This document shows, piece after piece, positions 32,560 to 56,280 of a stretch of 64,000 nucleotides of DNA. The DNA is from Brachyhypopomus gauderio (taxonomy: Eukaryota > Chordata > Actinopteri > Gymnotiformes > Hypopomidae), in the NCBI RefSeq assembly GCF_052324685.1, contig NC_135222.1, positions 2,056,173-2,120,172 of the forward strand, written 5' to 3'. Numbering within the stretch: position 1 is the stretch's first letter; each line of letters opens with the position of its first letter. The notes beneath the pieces are model-generated. The model saw nothing but the letters and a program-made list of their open reading frames with translations, ran no database searches and was not told the origin of the DNA. The translations under genes and the position numbers were made by a program.

Positions 32560-34205
32560 AAAACCCATAGATTATTTACATCACCATTTTCCCAAAAATA
32601 AGTCAATAAAAACAAATAAATAAAAGTGTGAATTCATTTTAAAATGACTCGATCATTTATCAAGGTGCATTTGAATGCAATGACTGCAACAAATACTATT
32701 CCCATATAATAAATAGTTGCATTAATAAATAAAATTAGAGTAAGTACATACTTAGACAATGTTGTGAAGACCGAGTATGGATTATGTTTTACAAAATAGA
32801 TTTAGATGCCTTGGTGAAGAAAGAGAACTGAGATTTCCTTTGGATATCTTGCAGATTTAAAGGTATCTGCTGAATTATGGTTAATTATGGACCTCAAATT
32901 AGGTACTTCTAAACACACCTAGAAAACAGAATTTGAATTGAACATATACTCACTGAAATTACCTTTTTCTTTTGTTGTGTAAATTCGGTGTGAAGAGATG
33001 CAGGTATTTATGCAGAAATCTACATAAGTGATTTACAGAGAGGGTAAAATCAAATGTAAATGTCTTAGGGGACCACTAAGAGAGACCTACAGCAGTTACA
33101 CAGAAGGCATCATTTGGTCATCCCACCACATATTTTACAAAGTCGTTCATGATTTAAATATTAGGCTTGTGGCCTGTTTCTAAACACATTTGTGAAAGGT
33201 TGACTAACATTTACAGTTGAATCAGTGCCTTTTTTGATTCAAGCAATTTATTGCAAATTTCTCACATACATCTCAATCCTCTGTTGCAAGACAGATTTCA
33301 AATGAACACTGTGTTAAAGTCTTTTTTAAATGAACCATGCCTACCACAGCTGCTTATGCACCACTGATCATTGGCTGACTTAGAACTGGTTTTTCACCAT
33401 GTCAACGAACAGATTCAGGAATCATTTATTCAAAATGAATGATCACTATGAACCTTGAGGTGAAACAAACATCAAACAGTTTGGTGACTGGATGTGTGGA
33501 GTAATCAAGCTAATCAGCTTCCAAACGTATGCAAAAGTGGGCCTGTATTTATTCAGGTACCCGCGCCTAGCTACCTGTTAAACTGCATTAGGAGAGTCCT
33601 TAGTTTTGGATGGTTTAAATAATCCCTTAACATAGCAACACAGAACCATACACAATCATTTGCTCTGTAACCTAACTGTAACTATTCATGATTTAAGAGT
33701 CTTTATGGAGAAAAGGAAACAAGCACTAACTAAACAAATAAATTAAAAGTCCCGTCCTCTTTTTTCTTTGTATGTACAGCCCAATAATGCAGTTCCCATT
33801 TAAATAGTCTAAAAGATCACTCCTTACCTAGCTACATCTTAAACAATAGTGTTTATAGTCTGCCACATTCTCGCAATCATTACAATTAAAATCTTTAAAA
33901 ACTGCAAACAATACTGAATAATGAATTCTAACATATGTACAAGTCCACAAAAGAAGTCAACATTATTATTTTAAAGAACTTTCATAACATCATTCAAATG
34001 TGTCAAACATAAAATCACTGAGACAAACAGAACATGTACCTGTTCAGCTATTTCGGACTGTGAAAGACAAATTCACAGTACTTTCTTGTGTCTTTGCCCA
34101 CAAGAATGTATACATTGCATGTGAGGACATGGCATTTTCCAGTCTGCAGTTACCCTGCTGTTCCATGGCATGATTGTCTTCCAAGGGGATGACCTGTCCC
34201 CAGTG
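32560..34205. other. Convergent UOX-SAMD13 interval, probably SAMD13 3' UTR
   Basis: It is A/T-rich with no coding exons that I can support. SAMD13 is transcribed toward it on the minus strand, so much of it may be SAMD13 3' UTR. No RNA gene or repeat family was recognised. Confidence 0.4.
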
Positions 34206-37100
34206 CTATGAGGCATTGCTCTTCAAGTGTTGGGTCTGAAGTGGTTTCACATGGTATTCATAAATCTTCAGTGCAGGGCCCAGTTTTATTGAGAGTCCAG
34301 TCAGAACGTCATTGCGAGTCATTAGCAAAAGAGATTTGCCATCGATTTCCTGTAGATGTAAATATATTTGGTTGAGGTCATGTAATACAGAATGGCATTA
34401 GCTAAATACAAACATACAAACAGGACAGTGACCTATTCCCCTCCCTCCTTTAAACACTGATGCTGTACACAAGAACACTCATTGCACTAAAAAAAAAAGA
34501 GAGATGCAAAAAATGCATCAGTTTTTACAAACGATTAAGAGAAGAGAGACAAACAATACTTTGGACTACTTTACCTGATCCTGGAAGGCACTGGCCTGTT
34601 CTTCAAATCCAGTAGCTTTAAAATAGTTGACTACGTCTGTCACAGCCCAGTGTGCTGGATCTGGCAACTGTCCGTTCTCCACAGAACTGGCAGACACAAT
34701 CACACCAATAGCCTATGTTAAAGTGACATCTTGGGAGAAACTGAATACAACAAATGCCAGTAAAACACTTAGTCCATAAAACATTTGGGTAGTAACAGTT
34801 CTCCCATTTAATGGTCTTTTACCCTTTAACCAAAATCGTCTCATATGCAAGTTCAAACATTAGATAGAAACCTAACGTTTTTTTAAAGCATAAAGGAGGG
34901 AGATTTTAATCAGGCTATTTAGCTGAAAGGAGAATCACTACTTAATAAATACCTTTTTGTGTCCATTGAACCATTTGCCTTGGTTTCCATGACAGCTAGA
35001 AAACAAACATCCCATTACCAAGTGCCTAGATTCAACTTAGACAGCATCCCTCTCTCTCAGGCACACGGGCTATGGCATTCGCTGTTCTCTTCACTGACCA
35101 ACTTATTAGCAAGAGTAAGCTATCTAAGCTAATGTGCTCAACAAATCTTAAAACAATGCAACAACGTGCTAAAAGCAGCAACGTTCTCTATAAAACAGCA
35201 TCTCTGCTGTATGAACTGGTCAGCGACGTGATGATGTCCACTTCTCCCAGCTCATTTAACTACTGATACACTGTTCTGTAAGATCGGCGATGAGTATCTT
35301 AGCAACTACTACAAAAGCCAAAAACAACTTCTTACACAATGTATATTTAAAAACTAGACACTGCAAAACCTCTTGCAGAAAGGAACATTAACTGCAAATG
35401 ATATGATATGCCTCTAGCATTGCGATTCAATTCAATTATATACATATACACAATATTGACATCTTCTAGTTGCTTAGCAACATGTTTGAACAGATGTACA
35501 GTTGTTGGGGAAAAAATCTGGTAATGAAAATACAAAGCTGTCATTTCTTCTACAAGTTATAGTTAAGCACAGACTAAACCACTAAACAATAGTGCATTAA
35601 AAATAATGGAATTCTTCATTGGCTTCATTATTTCAGGGTTTAAACTGCATGTTAAATTGGGTCAGGTGAGTTAAGATCCATGAATGTGTGTGTGTGTATG
35701 TGTTAGTTAAAAGAAAGTGACCACGGAGAAGTACTACCTAGTTGTTAATGACGAATGCAGTGCCTCATTTGATGTCCTCAGCTCAAACCTCATGGTAGGG
35801 TCTCCCCATCAGTGACATTGTTTTCTAGGTTTCCTTAGTTGCCAGGGGTGCTCAAAAGTGTGTTTAACCTTAAAGTAAAAGAAACATAGAGCACTTGTTT
35901 TAGGCAAATTATCTGTACACTGTATGTAGCCCTGCACTTTTTTATAACACCTCCCCATTGTTGTCCGTGGTATTGGTAGAAATATTGGTATGTGCATAAA
36001 GGTGCCATTTTTTGGGCATCATAATAAGTGTACCACATGGGGGAAGCTAACCAGACAGACAGACTACAACATTAAATGTAGGCCTTTAGTAAATTTACAC
36101 ACCCTGAAATTGGCCAACAGAATGCATAAACCAACGTTACACCTAAATCTGACCACCAAATTGACTGTAAACTGTACATTAACTTGCTCTTAAAGTGTTT
36201 ACCTACACTGTGTACACTATTTTATTGGAATTTAACACCATTTACTGGAAGTAAACATAAACTATGACTTGTGTCAGATGGTTCTCTTACATTCATTTCC
36301 ACAAATGTACATGTCTGGTATCAGCAGACAGTCAGTACAGCCGAAACAGCAGCTAAACACGTTTGGATTGATGTTACATTTTATTCTAACGGTATAAAGG
36401 GGTGACACATTCCCACATATAAAGGGGTCACATATTGCGACCACAGCCGTCAGCCGGATTTACAGTTAAAGAAATCGGTTGTCACAAATTTCGGTGTAAT
36501 GCCGGAAATATGGAGGAACTCAAATACAGCTCCTGCAAACTGCACTATTTACTTTGCCAGCACAAGCATGTAAGTTAGCCTACGTCTTGGGATCGCGTAC
36601 ATAATCATAACTCAGTGTGGAGAAGTCTTCAAAAGTACCACAACTCTGCGACATGATGCTGAATGGTGTGAGTTTGGAGAACAAGGGTAACAAAACAACT
36701 TTTTATGGGTTTACACTACCTGGGGGAACAATAATAAACTATGTGATGATAAACTATGTGATGATAAGCTATGTGATGATAATCTATGTGACAATAAGCT
36801 ATGACAAACGCTGTGGACGACATTTGTAAAATGTCATAAGTGTAAAGCAGCTAAACACACGAATACCGATGTTAGCGTGCTAGCTATATTAGCTTTATTA
36901 GCTACAGTAACAACGGGAGACAGATTAGCTAGCTAGCTAATTAAACTTGAATTATCTACATTGTCTAGCTACCTCTCCACGTAAAAATTCAATAATTTAG
37001 AAAATTTTAACAAATATTGCTCCAGAAAACACATACCGTTTCGAGTTAGAGTACCACGCATAGATCGATTGGATATGATGCCTCTCGCAGCTCAGCTAAA
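34206..37100 (-). CDS. samd13: Sterile alpha motif domain-containing protein 13 (3 coding exons plus a 5' non-coding exon)
   Basis: This is a small SAM-domain protein of unknown function. The coding exons (high to low) are 34990-34953 (ATG at 34990), 34686-34575 and 34349-34206, in phase, 97 residues (human about 100). After a short N-terminus ([12 protein letters not shown]) comes the SAM domain: [44 protein letters not shown], then [16 protein letters not shown]. It covers nearly the whole protein. The coding exon has an acceptor just upstream of the ATG. A likely non-coding first exon ends at 37037 (donor GTATGTG) in the CpG-containing promoter region near 37.1 kb. It lies between UOX and PRKACB, as in human. 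Confidence 0.9.
36735..36805. repeat. 15-bp tandem repeat in SAMD13 intron 1
   Basis: About five imperfect copies of AACTATGTGATGATA occur in a row. The plus-strand ORF through it is a chance low-complexity frame. It is not next to a splice site I can identify. Confidence 0.75.
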
Positions 37101-37185
37101 TTTGACACAGTCCGACTTTCCTTCCGGCAAAAACCTTCTACGCAGGCGCCATTTTCCACCAATCGCGTGCGCACGCAGAGAATTG
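37100..37185 (-). promoter_or_regulatory. SAMD13 promoter region (CCAAT, YY1-like and ETS-like motifs)
   Basis: Reading toward SAMD13, the sequence contains ATTGG (inverted CCAAT box), AAAATGGCGC (YY1-like) and GCCGGAAGGAAAG (ETS-like), all within 80 bp and next to the likely first exon. This set is typical of TATA-less housekeeping promoters. The start site is inferred, not seen. Confidence 0.5.
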
Positions 37186-38618
37186 TGGGTCTGGTAGTTT
37201 TCTTAAAATTGCAGCAGTTTAAAGATCAATCTGTTATGATCTAGACTTCATCTTCTAATGGAACACTACATTTAACGACTTCTCATTTTAGTGAGCGATC
37301 ACCAAGTAGCAATATACACACAATATAGTCTACGCAGTTTTCGACTACTTGACACTATGTGCACTATGTGAACGCAATACTAAGTCTTCGTATGAGTTTA
37401 CATGTCCATTTCCAGTAGTTCTGTAAGCCTATAAAATCAGCTCAACAACATTGTTGCCCACGAGAAGCATGATACGATCTCAGATACGGCACACAAAATA
37501 AACCCACAATTTTTAAAAATTGTGTGGCATACAACAAAACGAAAATGCCCCCGTCCAGCATGGAGTTTTAAAAATATAACGTTCAAATACAAAGCATTTT
37601 CTTTTATTCATTATAGTGACATATTATTTGATACATAAAATATGCTACAGCGAAGAGGTGTACACTTCCCTTAAAAATACATGTAATAATGTGGGAAAGG
37701 GGGCAGCTTTCTAAATGACACTGTGCAAATTATCATACAAAACTAAATACAGACATTGCATACTACAGCCCACACTGACAAGTGAAATACTAAATTATTT
37801 CCTTTAAATATCGTTTTTGGGAGTGTCAAGTGCTAAACATTCCAATAAATTAAAACACAATGCCTTCCACTAAAAACTTTGAATGACATTTCAGAAAAAT
37901 TCAGTTAGGCCAACTTGACAAATATAACATTACATTTATAAGCCATCTTTTAAATGAACCAACAGATAGATTCATAAAGAAATAGACATATGAAATAATT
38001 AACATCGCCAAAAGGCTGACCATCTAGTCAGCAAAATGGCTTTGTGCTGAATGTAACCGCCACTTTATAACTACCATTTGGCTGTACACACTAGTTAAAA
38101 CTGCATTTTGGTTGAATGGATGAAATAAACAGTATAGTTGGGAATGTAAAATTACAAAAAAAATAAATTAAGAAAAGGAGAAAACTAAGGCAAAGTGTAC
38201 AAAACCCTGGGAAAATTTATTCCAGAATAACCTAAACAAGTTGCAGTTGCACTTAAACCACTGGCATGGCTTCAGGGAATAAAAGCCTGTCATTTTCACG
38301 CTGGTGTATTAATCTTTTTCAGAAATTAACATTTCAACAATCTTCCAGAATCTTGCTTGTAATGACATGGTGTAACATTACTGAAATGTACTGATCTAAT
38401 AGTTGGGATTTGCCACATGTGTGCCTTGGCTTGTATTGTGTTCTTAGTTGATAATCATATAACCCTTAAAAAAAAACAAAACAAAAAAAACAAAAAACAA
38501 AAACCCCACATACATGCATGCGCTTCCTCCAACATTGTCTGGTGTGTGCCATGTATACACAGACACAGGCGTACACACATTCAGGTGTGACAAGCCTGTG
38601 GTACATGGTGGATAGCAC

Positions 38619-38657
<39 letters not shown>

Positions 38658-39128
38658 TAACAGGTAACAGACAAAATATGTTGCTGGCAAGAACAAGCAG
38701 CACCAATCCTTAAAAAAGTGCATTTTCACAGACTAATACATTTGCTTCACCACAAATCAGAGTAACTGGCCTCTTCCCTATTCATAAATATCAAACAATA
38801 ATAATAATCATATCAATAATAATAATAACAGGAAGAATACAATAATCTTGAAAATGGTGACATATTTTGAAACAAAATAAGAAAAGGCTAAGGGTGCTTT
38901 GTGTGGCAACCCTAAAGAGAAACAGCATTGCCTGCCTGTATGTAGCTCTGTGCAAACTGCACACAGATCATGGCACTCATGAATTTCTCCCAGCCTCATG
39001 GAAGGAGGAAATGTCAGATAGTTTAAACACATACGATGGTCACGGCTTCATTCTCACCTTTGAAGGAGTGCAAAGTAAAGGAAACAAATAATATCTTGAT
39101 TATGCTAGAGCCCTTTGAGAACCTCTCA
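37186..39128. other. PRKACB 3' UTR and intergenic sequence
   Basis: It is A/T-rich with no supported exon. The part just below 39129 is probably PRKACB 3' UTR on the minus strand. It includes an A-rich stretch at 38467-38505 and a (TA) run at 38609-38654. Confidence 0.45.
38609..38654. repeat. (TA)n microsatellite
   Basis: About 23 TA units occur in the presumed PRKACB 3' UTR or flank. Confidence 0.9.
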
Positions 39129-46851
<7,723 letters not shown>

Positions 46852-48736
46852 TATGAGGAAGACAGAGATAGAGAATCAGTTTTTGAGTGTTAACGATAGC
46901 CTGGTTGAGAATTACGAGCGGTCCTCAGTTAGCTAGTTAGCGCTGCTCCGTCTCTCCAGGCCGAGCAGATCGCTGGCTGGCTGGCTGGCTGTCGTGTTCG
47001 CTGGGTTTATAACTTGCATTAATCGCGCTTCTGTTAGCAAGTAAGCTATCAAGCTGTCAATGGCACTCTATACCGTTAGCTAATCGATTATATGGTTAAT
47101 TATGTACAGTATAAATACTTCGTATTGTCTCATAAAGTCATGACCATTATCGGTCCTTCTACCAAATGACAAATGTCTCACTGTCTGCTGATATCAGTTA
47201 TCATAACTCTAAACATCACTTATCGCCGCTGACTAACAACTCACTTGCTAGCAAAAATAAAAACAAACAAATCCCAACGATCAACCGGATATGTCGTGGT
47301 CGTAGATAAACGAGTCCTGTTTAAAACATAGCGCCTTTTAGTGGATAAAAAGTGAAATAGAAACTGCTCCGATTTGAAACACCGTCTGTGCGAAAACAGC
47401 ATTTAAACATGACCTTGGTCATATAACCAGGGCAAACAAATATAATTGATATAAAAGTTTGATACTATCGATAGCTACATTCATCCTGATGGGTAAATAA
47501 AGCTGTCAGTATCGTTTTAGCCAGTGGTCACACTTATCAGAAAGTGCCCCAATCAGCAGTCAGAAGCAACACCAGGGTATCTATACATATTAATAATGCA
47601 CAATCATACCTGTTCTCGGTTATTTGTCACATTGGGAGACTGAGGAGCTCTGCTATCAGAGAGGACCACTTTAGATGTTAAGCACCTGAACTGTAATTAT
47701 AGGGGCATTTACCATGCAGGTAAACTAGGCGTAACATCGTCATACACGGCATCAGTTTAAAAGGGTGTTTGAAGAGATTGCCATTCATTAATTCATTCAA
47801 ACTTTGATGCATCACCTTGTAAACAAACAGACAACAAAACTCATGCACACAAACAAACAAAAGGACCTGCCACGGACATTAAATACATCTGCATGTAATA
47901 GACCAGTGTGAGTCAATGTGAGGTGCTACTGTACTGGAGGATGGTTCAGCATCCAGTTGGCTCATACGTTCTCCTAGAAGTTACCATTGGGTAGTAGGTG
48001 ACTATTTTGTTGTGATGTAATGAAAAAAGAGAGAAAGACAGAAATACAGCACTATGCGTATGATATTGTGAAAATACTGGAGTATATGAACGAAAATTGC
48101 CTACTGCTTAATGGAGAGAATTTGCCCGAGATTGACTGAGTTACGTATATTAGAAATCAGGTCCCCCTATGTGAGGAATGGGGCGGTCCGCTGGACGCTT
48201 TAACCCTCACTGCTGTTACCACACAGGACAGGTTCATATACACTACTGTAACGCTAGCTACATTATTATCCGCTAAGGGTTGATTAAATACGAAGCCAGT
48301 GCTGAACAAAACGGTATTTTACTGAGTCACAGAAAAAAAGAAAAACAAAGAACACCGCAGAGTGACCGGAGCCAGTGTCCAGGTAACATCCCCGACACCA
48401 TCAATGTGATTTTCATTCCTGCACTAGCTAGCAGGCTAACGTGAGCACACACCAGCACAGGACACACACCAGCCACCGGGTAACAACACTCACACACGGC
48501 CGCGTAGATGCGGTGTAACAACACCCGAGTACGGCCCGCGTACATACGGCATTGTACATTTGACATGTACAAAATACCAAAAGATGGAGGTGGACGTGAA
48601 GTGTTTGGCATTAATCATCCACCGGCCTCTCACACCGCACTGTGGGACAGACTGAGTAATAAATCAGAGCGCTAGCGACGAGCTAACCGCGGAGAGACCG
48701 AGAACCATGCTGAACGTGGATGGGAACCAAGGAGCT

Positions 48737-48785
48737 AGCCTAGCCTAGCCTAGCCTAGCATAGCCTAGCCTAGCCTAGCATAGCT
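48737..48785. repeat. TAGCC tandem repeat
   Basis: GCTAGCCTAGCCTAGCCTAG is interrupted twice by CATAG, giving two blocks of three to four TAGCC units. It is a simple repeat with no gene significance seen. Confidence 0.85.
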
Positions 48786-48959
48786 AACACAGTTAGCGTC
48801 TCCAGACAGGTGCCATCTTCTCCCCACACAAAAAAAAACTGTGTGTGTGTGTCCGTCCCTATATATATATAATATATATATTTTACACATATATTTATAT
48901 ATGTCTACGCTATGTCTATACTATATACTTTGTAGATCCGCAGTCTGAATCTGGGACAC

Positions 48960-49060
48960 ATACATGGTGTGTGATGGTGTCTATGTGGTGTGTGGTGGTG
49001 TGTATATGGTGTGTGATGGTGTCTATGTGGTGTGTGTATGGTGTGTGTGTATGTAACGGT
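48960..49060. repeat. GT-rich minisatellite (TGGTGTGTGATGGTGTCTA-type)
   Basis: Irregular copies of TATGGTGTGTGATGGTGTC alternate with TGTGGTGTGTGG. ORFs on either strand are repetitive and not genes. Confidence 0.8.
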
Positions 49061-50535
49061 GTAGAGTGCATCTATGACAGGCCGCACACGTCGTTTGTTG
49101 AGCAGGCCTAGCTAGGGCTGGTTTCCCAACTCTTGGACCTGATTATATTAGATCCAGAGGAGACCGATCACGGTGCGTTGCGTTTGCGGCCGGTCTGATC
49201 ACCGAGGTCCTCTACTGCAGTGCCGGACCGAGCTGGACCCGTATTGGGCCAGTTTGTGGACATTGGGCCGGACTGTAAGGAAGGTTAACGTACTAGGTGT
49301 GGACAGGCCATGCACGATATGATAGTGATGAAATCAGAAAAATACATAGAATATCAAATCTTGAAAGCATGAGGTGAATTATCCAAACTTTATACAGTCA
49401 GTATAATTGCTAATGAAAGGAATGAAGTGCATCTATTTGAGCAGTTTGATGTTATGAAATGAAATAATGTTTTTCTTAATGTAGCAGTCTGTGCAAATAG
49501 TTGGTGAGATCTAAGCTATGAACTGTGCGAAGCACTATTTACATGCATTAATACTCATAAAAATATAATCTTCGCTTAAATTTATGGCAACCAAGTTAGG
49601 GGATGAATCATTTATGGCATGTTTCTTCTTGGACAGTTATTTCCTTTCCTGCTTAAATTGAAGATTTGTAAACAGCGGTTTCAATTTCCCGTCTTTTTAT
49701 TTCTTTTTTGTGGAGTCTTTCACTGTAACTTTGTTTACCCAACTTCATTAGCAAGTCACAGCAAGGTTGCTCATATTCTTAATAACTATTTCATCGACCA
49801 TTTGGTTAGTTATGTTATTATTATATTATTATTATATTATTAAAACTCAGCTATTATTTATAAACTTTTATTTATTAATTAGTAGTGAATATGCCTTTGT
49901 ACACTGTGTTGTATTAGTGTCCTGTTCATGCATTCTCCGATGCTGGGATAGACCCCCGACACTCTGCGAGTTGGATTAAGCAGGTTTAGATGATGAATGA
50001 ATAAATTCCTTTGTAAAACTACCAGGTAACACCATATTCACTAAATAATGTACTGAAACTGAGATTTATATTACAACATACTCTGCTGTGGCTGGTTGCT
50101 TAGAAACCAGAGTTTTCTCACTCTCTCAGTGTCTTTCATTTTTTTTTAAATAATAGAAGAGATTTTGGTCAGATATGTAAAGTATGCACATTAAATTTAA
50201 CTGCTGAGCATTAGGTGGAATAGTAATACAGTAAACTATTTCAGAAGCTAATAAAGTAGAAATATCTTATGTCACTTAACAAAGATATAGCTTATGGCTT
50301 TTAAAGTAGGTTGTTAAACTATGATTTATTTTAAGTAAAAAAAAGTTAAAACCATACATTTGAACTGAAAAAGAACACTGTTGGCTCATGTTATGATTTA
50401 AACAAAATTCTTTTCTAATATACACTGGTTCCTCTGACAAATTCAGAAGAACTTTGCTGATAAAGGACTTCTGCCTGAAATGTCCTGTTTCTCTGGAAGC
50501 TGTATACTAACCACAAATTTGAATTTCTCTCAAAG

Positions 50536-51878
<1,343 letters not shown>

Positions 51879-54800
51879 ATATATATACACACATTTGTTT
51901 GTTGTGACATTTGGTTTAGATAAAATGTAAAATGGTTACATTATTCATGTTACTGGCTAGTATTAAATACTTTATGATATGGTACGCCTCGTTAGAGTAT
52001 GGTAGATGTCTCATTAAATCATCTTGAGTGTTAATCTGACATTTGCTAGGTAGGTCTAGGCTGAACTGTTAGACTGAAATACATTTAGTGCAACTACAGT
52101 TATAGTTGGCACCACTTCATATCAGTGTTGTAGGAGGCAGAGAGGTGACGTGGATGAGCAGGCGCCCCATAATCCTGTTGTTTAAGTGCAGTGCTCATGG
52201 TCAAGTGCTCCAGCTTTCACTGTGTGTGTAGAAGGTCAAACAAATTGCAATAAAGTGAAAGATAATAGATAAGTAAGCTTAGAATGTCACAATAGCACAC
52301 GCTAGCATATTTTCATGTGTTTCATCAAAGTTGTGATTTAGTCAAGAGCTCACAGAGAATTCAAAAGTCACTTTTGAAATCGTTCTGAGCACACAACACA
52401 TATGGCAGATTTAATAAGAGCTCTCATTAGATGAGTAATATGCTGTTTTGATTAGAAAACCTGAAATACTGCACATTGTGTACACAACTATGCAAAGTGC
52501 ATTATAGTTTACAGATTACAGAGATCACTGTACAAAATTATGTAATGTTAATTTTAATTGTGCAGGCCAAAAGATATAATGAGTTCAGACTGCTGCTACT
52601 TAAAACTAAGTAGTATGGGGTGATTATGATGTGCCATATTTCTGTGCCTGCAGTAAATGGCTAAAGTTAATGGAAGCATTTTATTTTAGCAACATGTAGC
52701 TAAGTTGTTTTTATATCCTGACAGATATGACTAAAATAATTCCTTTGAGGGGGAAAACGTCTCTGACTGGATCATAAGGAGTGATTTAAAATTACGTACT
52801 GAACATTCAGCGCTAAGCACACGTCTTTGGGAGAGGTTGTGAAGAGAGGTGTGGATGAAGATGCATCAGATGGATGAATTTCTTCAGAGGAAGTTGGTGA
52901 GGACAGTGAGATTGTGAGTGTGGGGTTGGGTATAGTTTAATGTGTTTTAGCATCAGTGTACTGAGGTACTGCAAAACGCAACATGAAAAACCATATAGAA
53001 AAACCGCAAGGAAAAAAAATCATTCCACTCTTAAATGAGCATTTATGTGCATATTGTGTTCTTCAAAAACAATTTATAAACACTACAGCTAATTAAGATG
53101 TAATATGTGAAATATAGTACACACACATATTACACTGCGTGTTTTGAGAAAGCTGGTTCTAGATCAGCGCTCGGAGCTTAACCCAAACCACAGAACAGTT
53201 TTTTTGTCATCTTGGGTAATATGCTGTGTGACATTCTTAGCTCACTGACAGTGAAGCTTTGTGTGTGCCCTGAGGCCCGATCTCGTGTGGTACTGCCTAA
53301 ATGAGTCACTGCCTGTGTGCTGAGGCTTTCTGCTACACTGGGTTCTTTGTGTATCGCTCACAGGATGGTCTATATGTTTCTTTTGTTCTGATCCACGATC
53401 TGGCAAGATAGGAAACTGCTCTGAGTTCGGTAGCTGAGTGAAACACCAGCGGTTGAGCTGTAGTGTGAATGTTATTTGCTGCTTTCTCCTACAGCTTCTG
53501 CAGCTCTGGCCAAGTATGACTACTTTATTTTCTGCAATATTAGGAGGGTTTTTTACTGATTGACAGCTGAGGAAATGACATGATCGAGTAGGATCTTTTT
53601 TTACTGCTTGGACTGTTATTTGTGTTATGGTAAAGGCTATTAACTGGCTTTCAGTATGACAAAATAAGTGTTGAATAAAGGCCGTGCTTTGCCTGACTGC
53701 GGTAACTTACCCAATGTCTCTAGCCTCTCTGGTTGAAGAGAGGAGCTAAGTGAGTAGATTACTCAAACATCTTGTGTTATTAAACACAGGGTTGAGTACC
53801 ATAGTGTTGATGGATTCCCTAATGCTTCTGTAATGTATTTTAATGCTACATAAGATATGTATTGACTGGCATAATCCCATGTAAAGTCTACAGTTCTTTT
53901 TAGTAATAAAATATCCAAAGATTGTTTGAACAAATGAAAGGGGGGAAGGTCGGTTTCCTTAATGGATGCCCAGTGTCTAAAAGGAGTGTGAGTGAGTCAT
54001 TCAGACAAAAAGGTAAAATGAAGATTAAAAAAATGGAAAATTAATGGGATTGTTCTGGATTTACATACCATCAGATCAGATTAAAGTTTCTAATTGTTTT
54101 AATATATTATAAAATAATCATTAGAATCATGTAAACCTATGACTTTGTGTGTCAGCGTTCAGTAGTTTCAACAAACAGATGTTTTTCACTGAGCTAGGTT
54201 GAAAGCGACATCAACATTTTAATACACTTTCTTGGGCACTTTGGGCCTGTTTTGTGAGGTCAGCCATGATGCCCAATTTAAACAGAAAGCAAGGCCAGAT
54301 AAGACAGGTTCATTTGTTTCCTGCCCATACCTACAGGTCATTCAATGTGTTTTTTATAGACAAAGATAAAAGCAAATGCACACAGATAAGTAACTTGCAG
54401 CCTTAAACAGAAAAAAGTAAAGGTAGAAATCAGAATAAAAAAGTTTCCTGCTGCCCAGATGTGTCTGTGAGCACCGGGCAGAAAACCACTGAATTTGTAC
54501 TACGGTTCACACGAGTGCCCTTAAAGAACTTCTGTGGTCCACTTGCATTTGAAAGAGACACATTTCACACACATCTGCAAATATTTGTTGATCTTTGAGC
54601 GATTAGTTCTTTTGATGTGGATCAAAGGTCTCTTCCTTACTCACTCATAGCTGACTCAGCCAGGCTTTGAAATGCTAAATCTGCACTGGCTGCATGCACA
54701 ACTACGCCACACCACAGCATTTGCATTCAATGGCAAAATAGTTCAGAGGTGCAAAAGTGAAAAAATAATGATTTTATATATAAAGATGTTTAAAAAAAAT

Positions 54801-56280
54801 GATTTGGCGTAATGGGTATACTTCATCATGTTACCTCGAGTAGTACCTTTAAATCAGAACTGTGTCTCGGGATAAGGTGTGTTGAGGTTATATTGTGCAT
54901 CTTATCTTGGTTAGCCATCTCCATCCCATAAATGCAGACGCCATAGCTGCAGCTCCAGAGACGAGTCAAAGAAATGTAAAAGAAGGAAAAACATAATGAA
55001 GATATGAACGGCCGAGTAGCGGGTCCCTCCTCCTGTGGCCCTATTTAAACCGACACTGTGCGGATATGTGAGGGACATGCCACGCCACATATTCCTTTAT
55101 AATCGATTCAGCATGGCTGGATCATTATGGAGAGTACGGTATTGAATATCTGTCAGGCGGCCTCTGGTCCTTCGGGGGAATGGCATAACCCACATTTGAA
55201 AGTTTTTATTTATTTATTTTTGCTGAATTGGCAGAGTGAGATTTGTGGGGGTTGTGCGGGGGTGGGGGGGGGGGGTTAAGGAGATAGCATGGATGTATGG
55301 GTTTAATGGGACGGCGGAGTGAATGGATTAGGCTGTTGATGGCAGCGTGTTGGGGCTGTTCAACAGTACACCTCCTCGGGGACGGCATGCCCCGGCCGCC
55401 GGGCTCCTGCTCCTCCTGCAGTCTCCACTCTGGCTTCTTCCTGTTCAGTGAGGAGCATTCACTGTGTAATTATAGCGCACAATTGTCAACTTGGTCTTGT
55501 GTTTGCATTGAAGAAAGGAGTAAGAGGGCGTGACCTCTTTTGTTGCATTTAACGGAAGGGAGAGGTAGGGAAGTGTTAAAGGGTACGAGGTGACCTGACT
55601 GGATTGTTCAACTTAAACTCAGTCTGAAAATAGCTTGACTGAACTTTAGCTACTTTATGCCTTCATTTTTTTTTAATTGACACAGGTTTGTGTTGTATAG
55701 GTAGCGCAGGTCCTTTTGTGTATGTGAGTACATGTGAAAGCATAAAACAAATGAACCACTAGAGGTCAGTGTTGATCAATGTATTTTATCCAGCCAGATC
55801 TTGGTTTCAGAAAGAAAAGATCTAAAATACTTCAAATTAAATTTGAAATCAGGTCTAGAAGGTGGTATACAAGGTACTAAGACAAACAAACCAACAACAT
55901 GCTTGCCAGGACCTCATGACTCATGACAGACTGCAGTCTTACAATAGAGCCTTGGAGCTTAAAAAAATGCAAAGCCAAAGCTCTTCATTAGACGGCTGCA
56001 TTAATGTTTCATCTGACAGACAGAAGACAGAATGTTGTCATCTGCACTCGCAGCCACTGAAGTGCTGGGCTCCAACCGCCACCCGTCAGCTTTTAAAGTC
56101 GATTGGCTGAGGTGAAGCCGCTCGTGTCAGCTTGACTGATATGTCTCAGAAGGGCTTGAGCAGCACATCAAACACAAGTGTGGCCCTCACCCTCAGCCCC
56201 TTTCACTGCAATATTCTCTAACATAAGTGACACGTTCTTTCTGATCCCCCCCCCCCCCCCCCCCTTTTTTTCCCCAACAG
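51879..56280. other. Non-coding region upstream of TTLL7
   Basis: I see no exon I can support. Features are ordinary A/T-rich sequence, a short G run near 55259-55275, and a C run at 56246-56264 that forms the pyrimidine tract before 56281. Promoter and early 5' UTR exons of TTLL7 or enhancers may be present but cannot be identified by eye. Confidence 0.45.

Larger units (their letters stand above)
46852..50536. other. PRKACB-TTLL7 divergent intergenic region, first part
   Basis: The first few hundred bases upstream of the PRKACB start are likely its promoter and 5' UTR; a GGCTGGCTGGCTGGCTG repeat is at about 46974. Other contents are a tandem TAGCC repeat at 48737-48785, a TGTG-rich repeat at 48960-49060, and an ATT-rich stretch near 49815-49842. 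TTLL7 5' non-coding exons may lie here, but I cannot place them. Confidence 0.45.

Noticed and set aside
36617-36829. 70-codon plus-strand ORF ending in repeated YVMI
   Set aside because: The C-terminal half is a 15-bp tandem repeat and the rest has no family resemblance.
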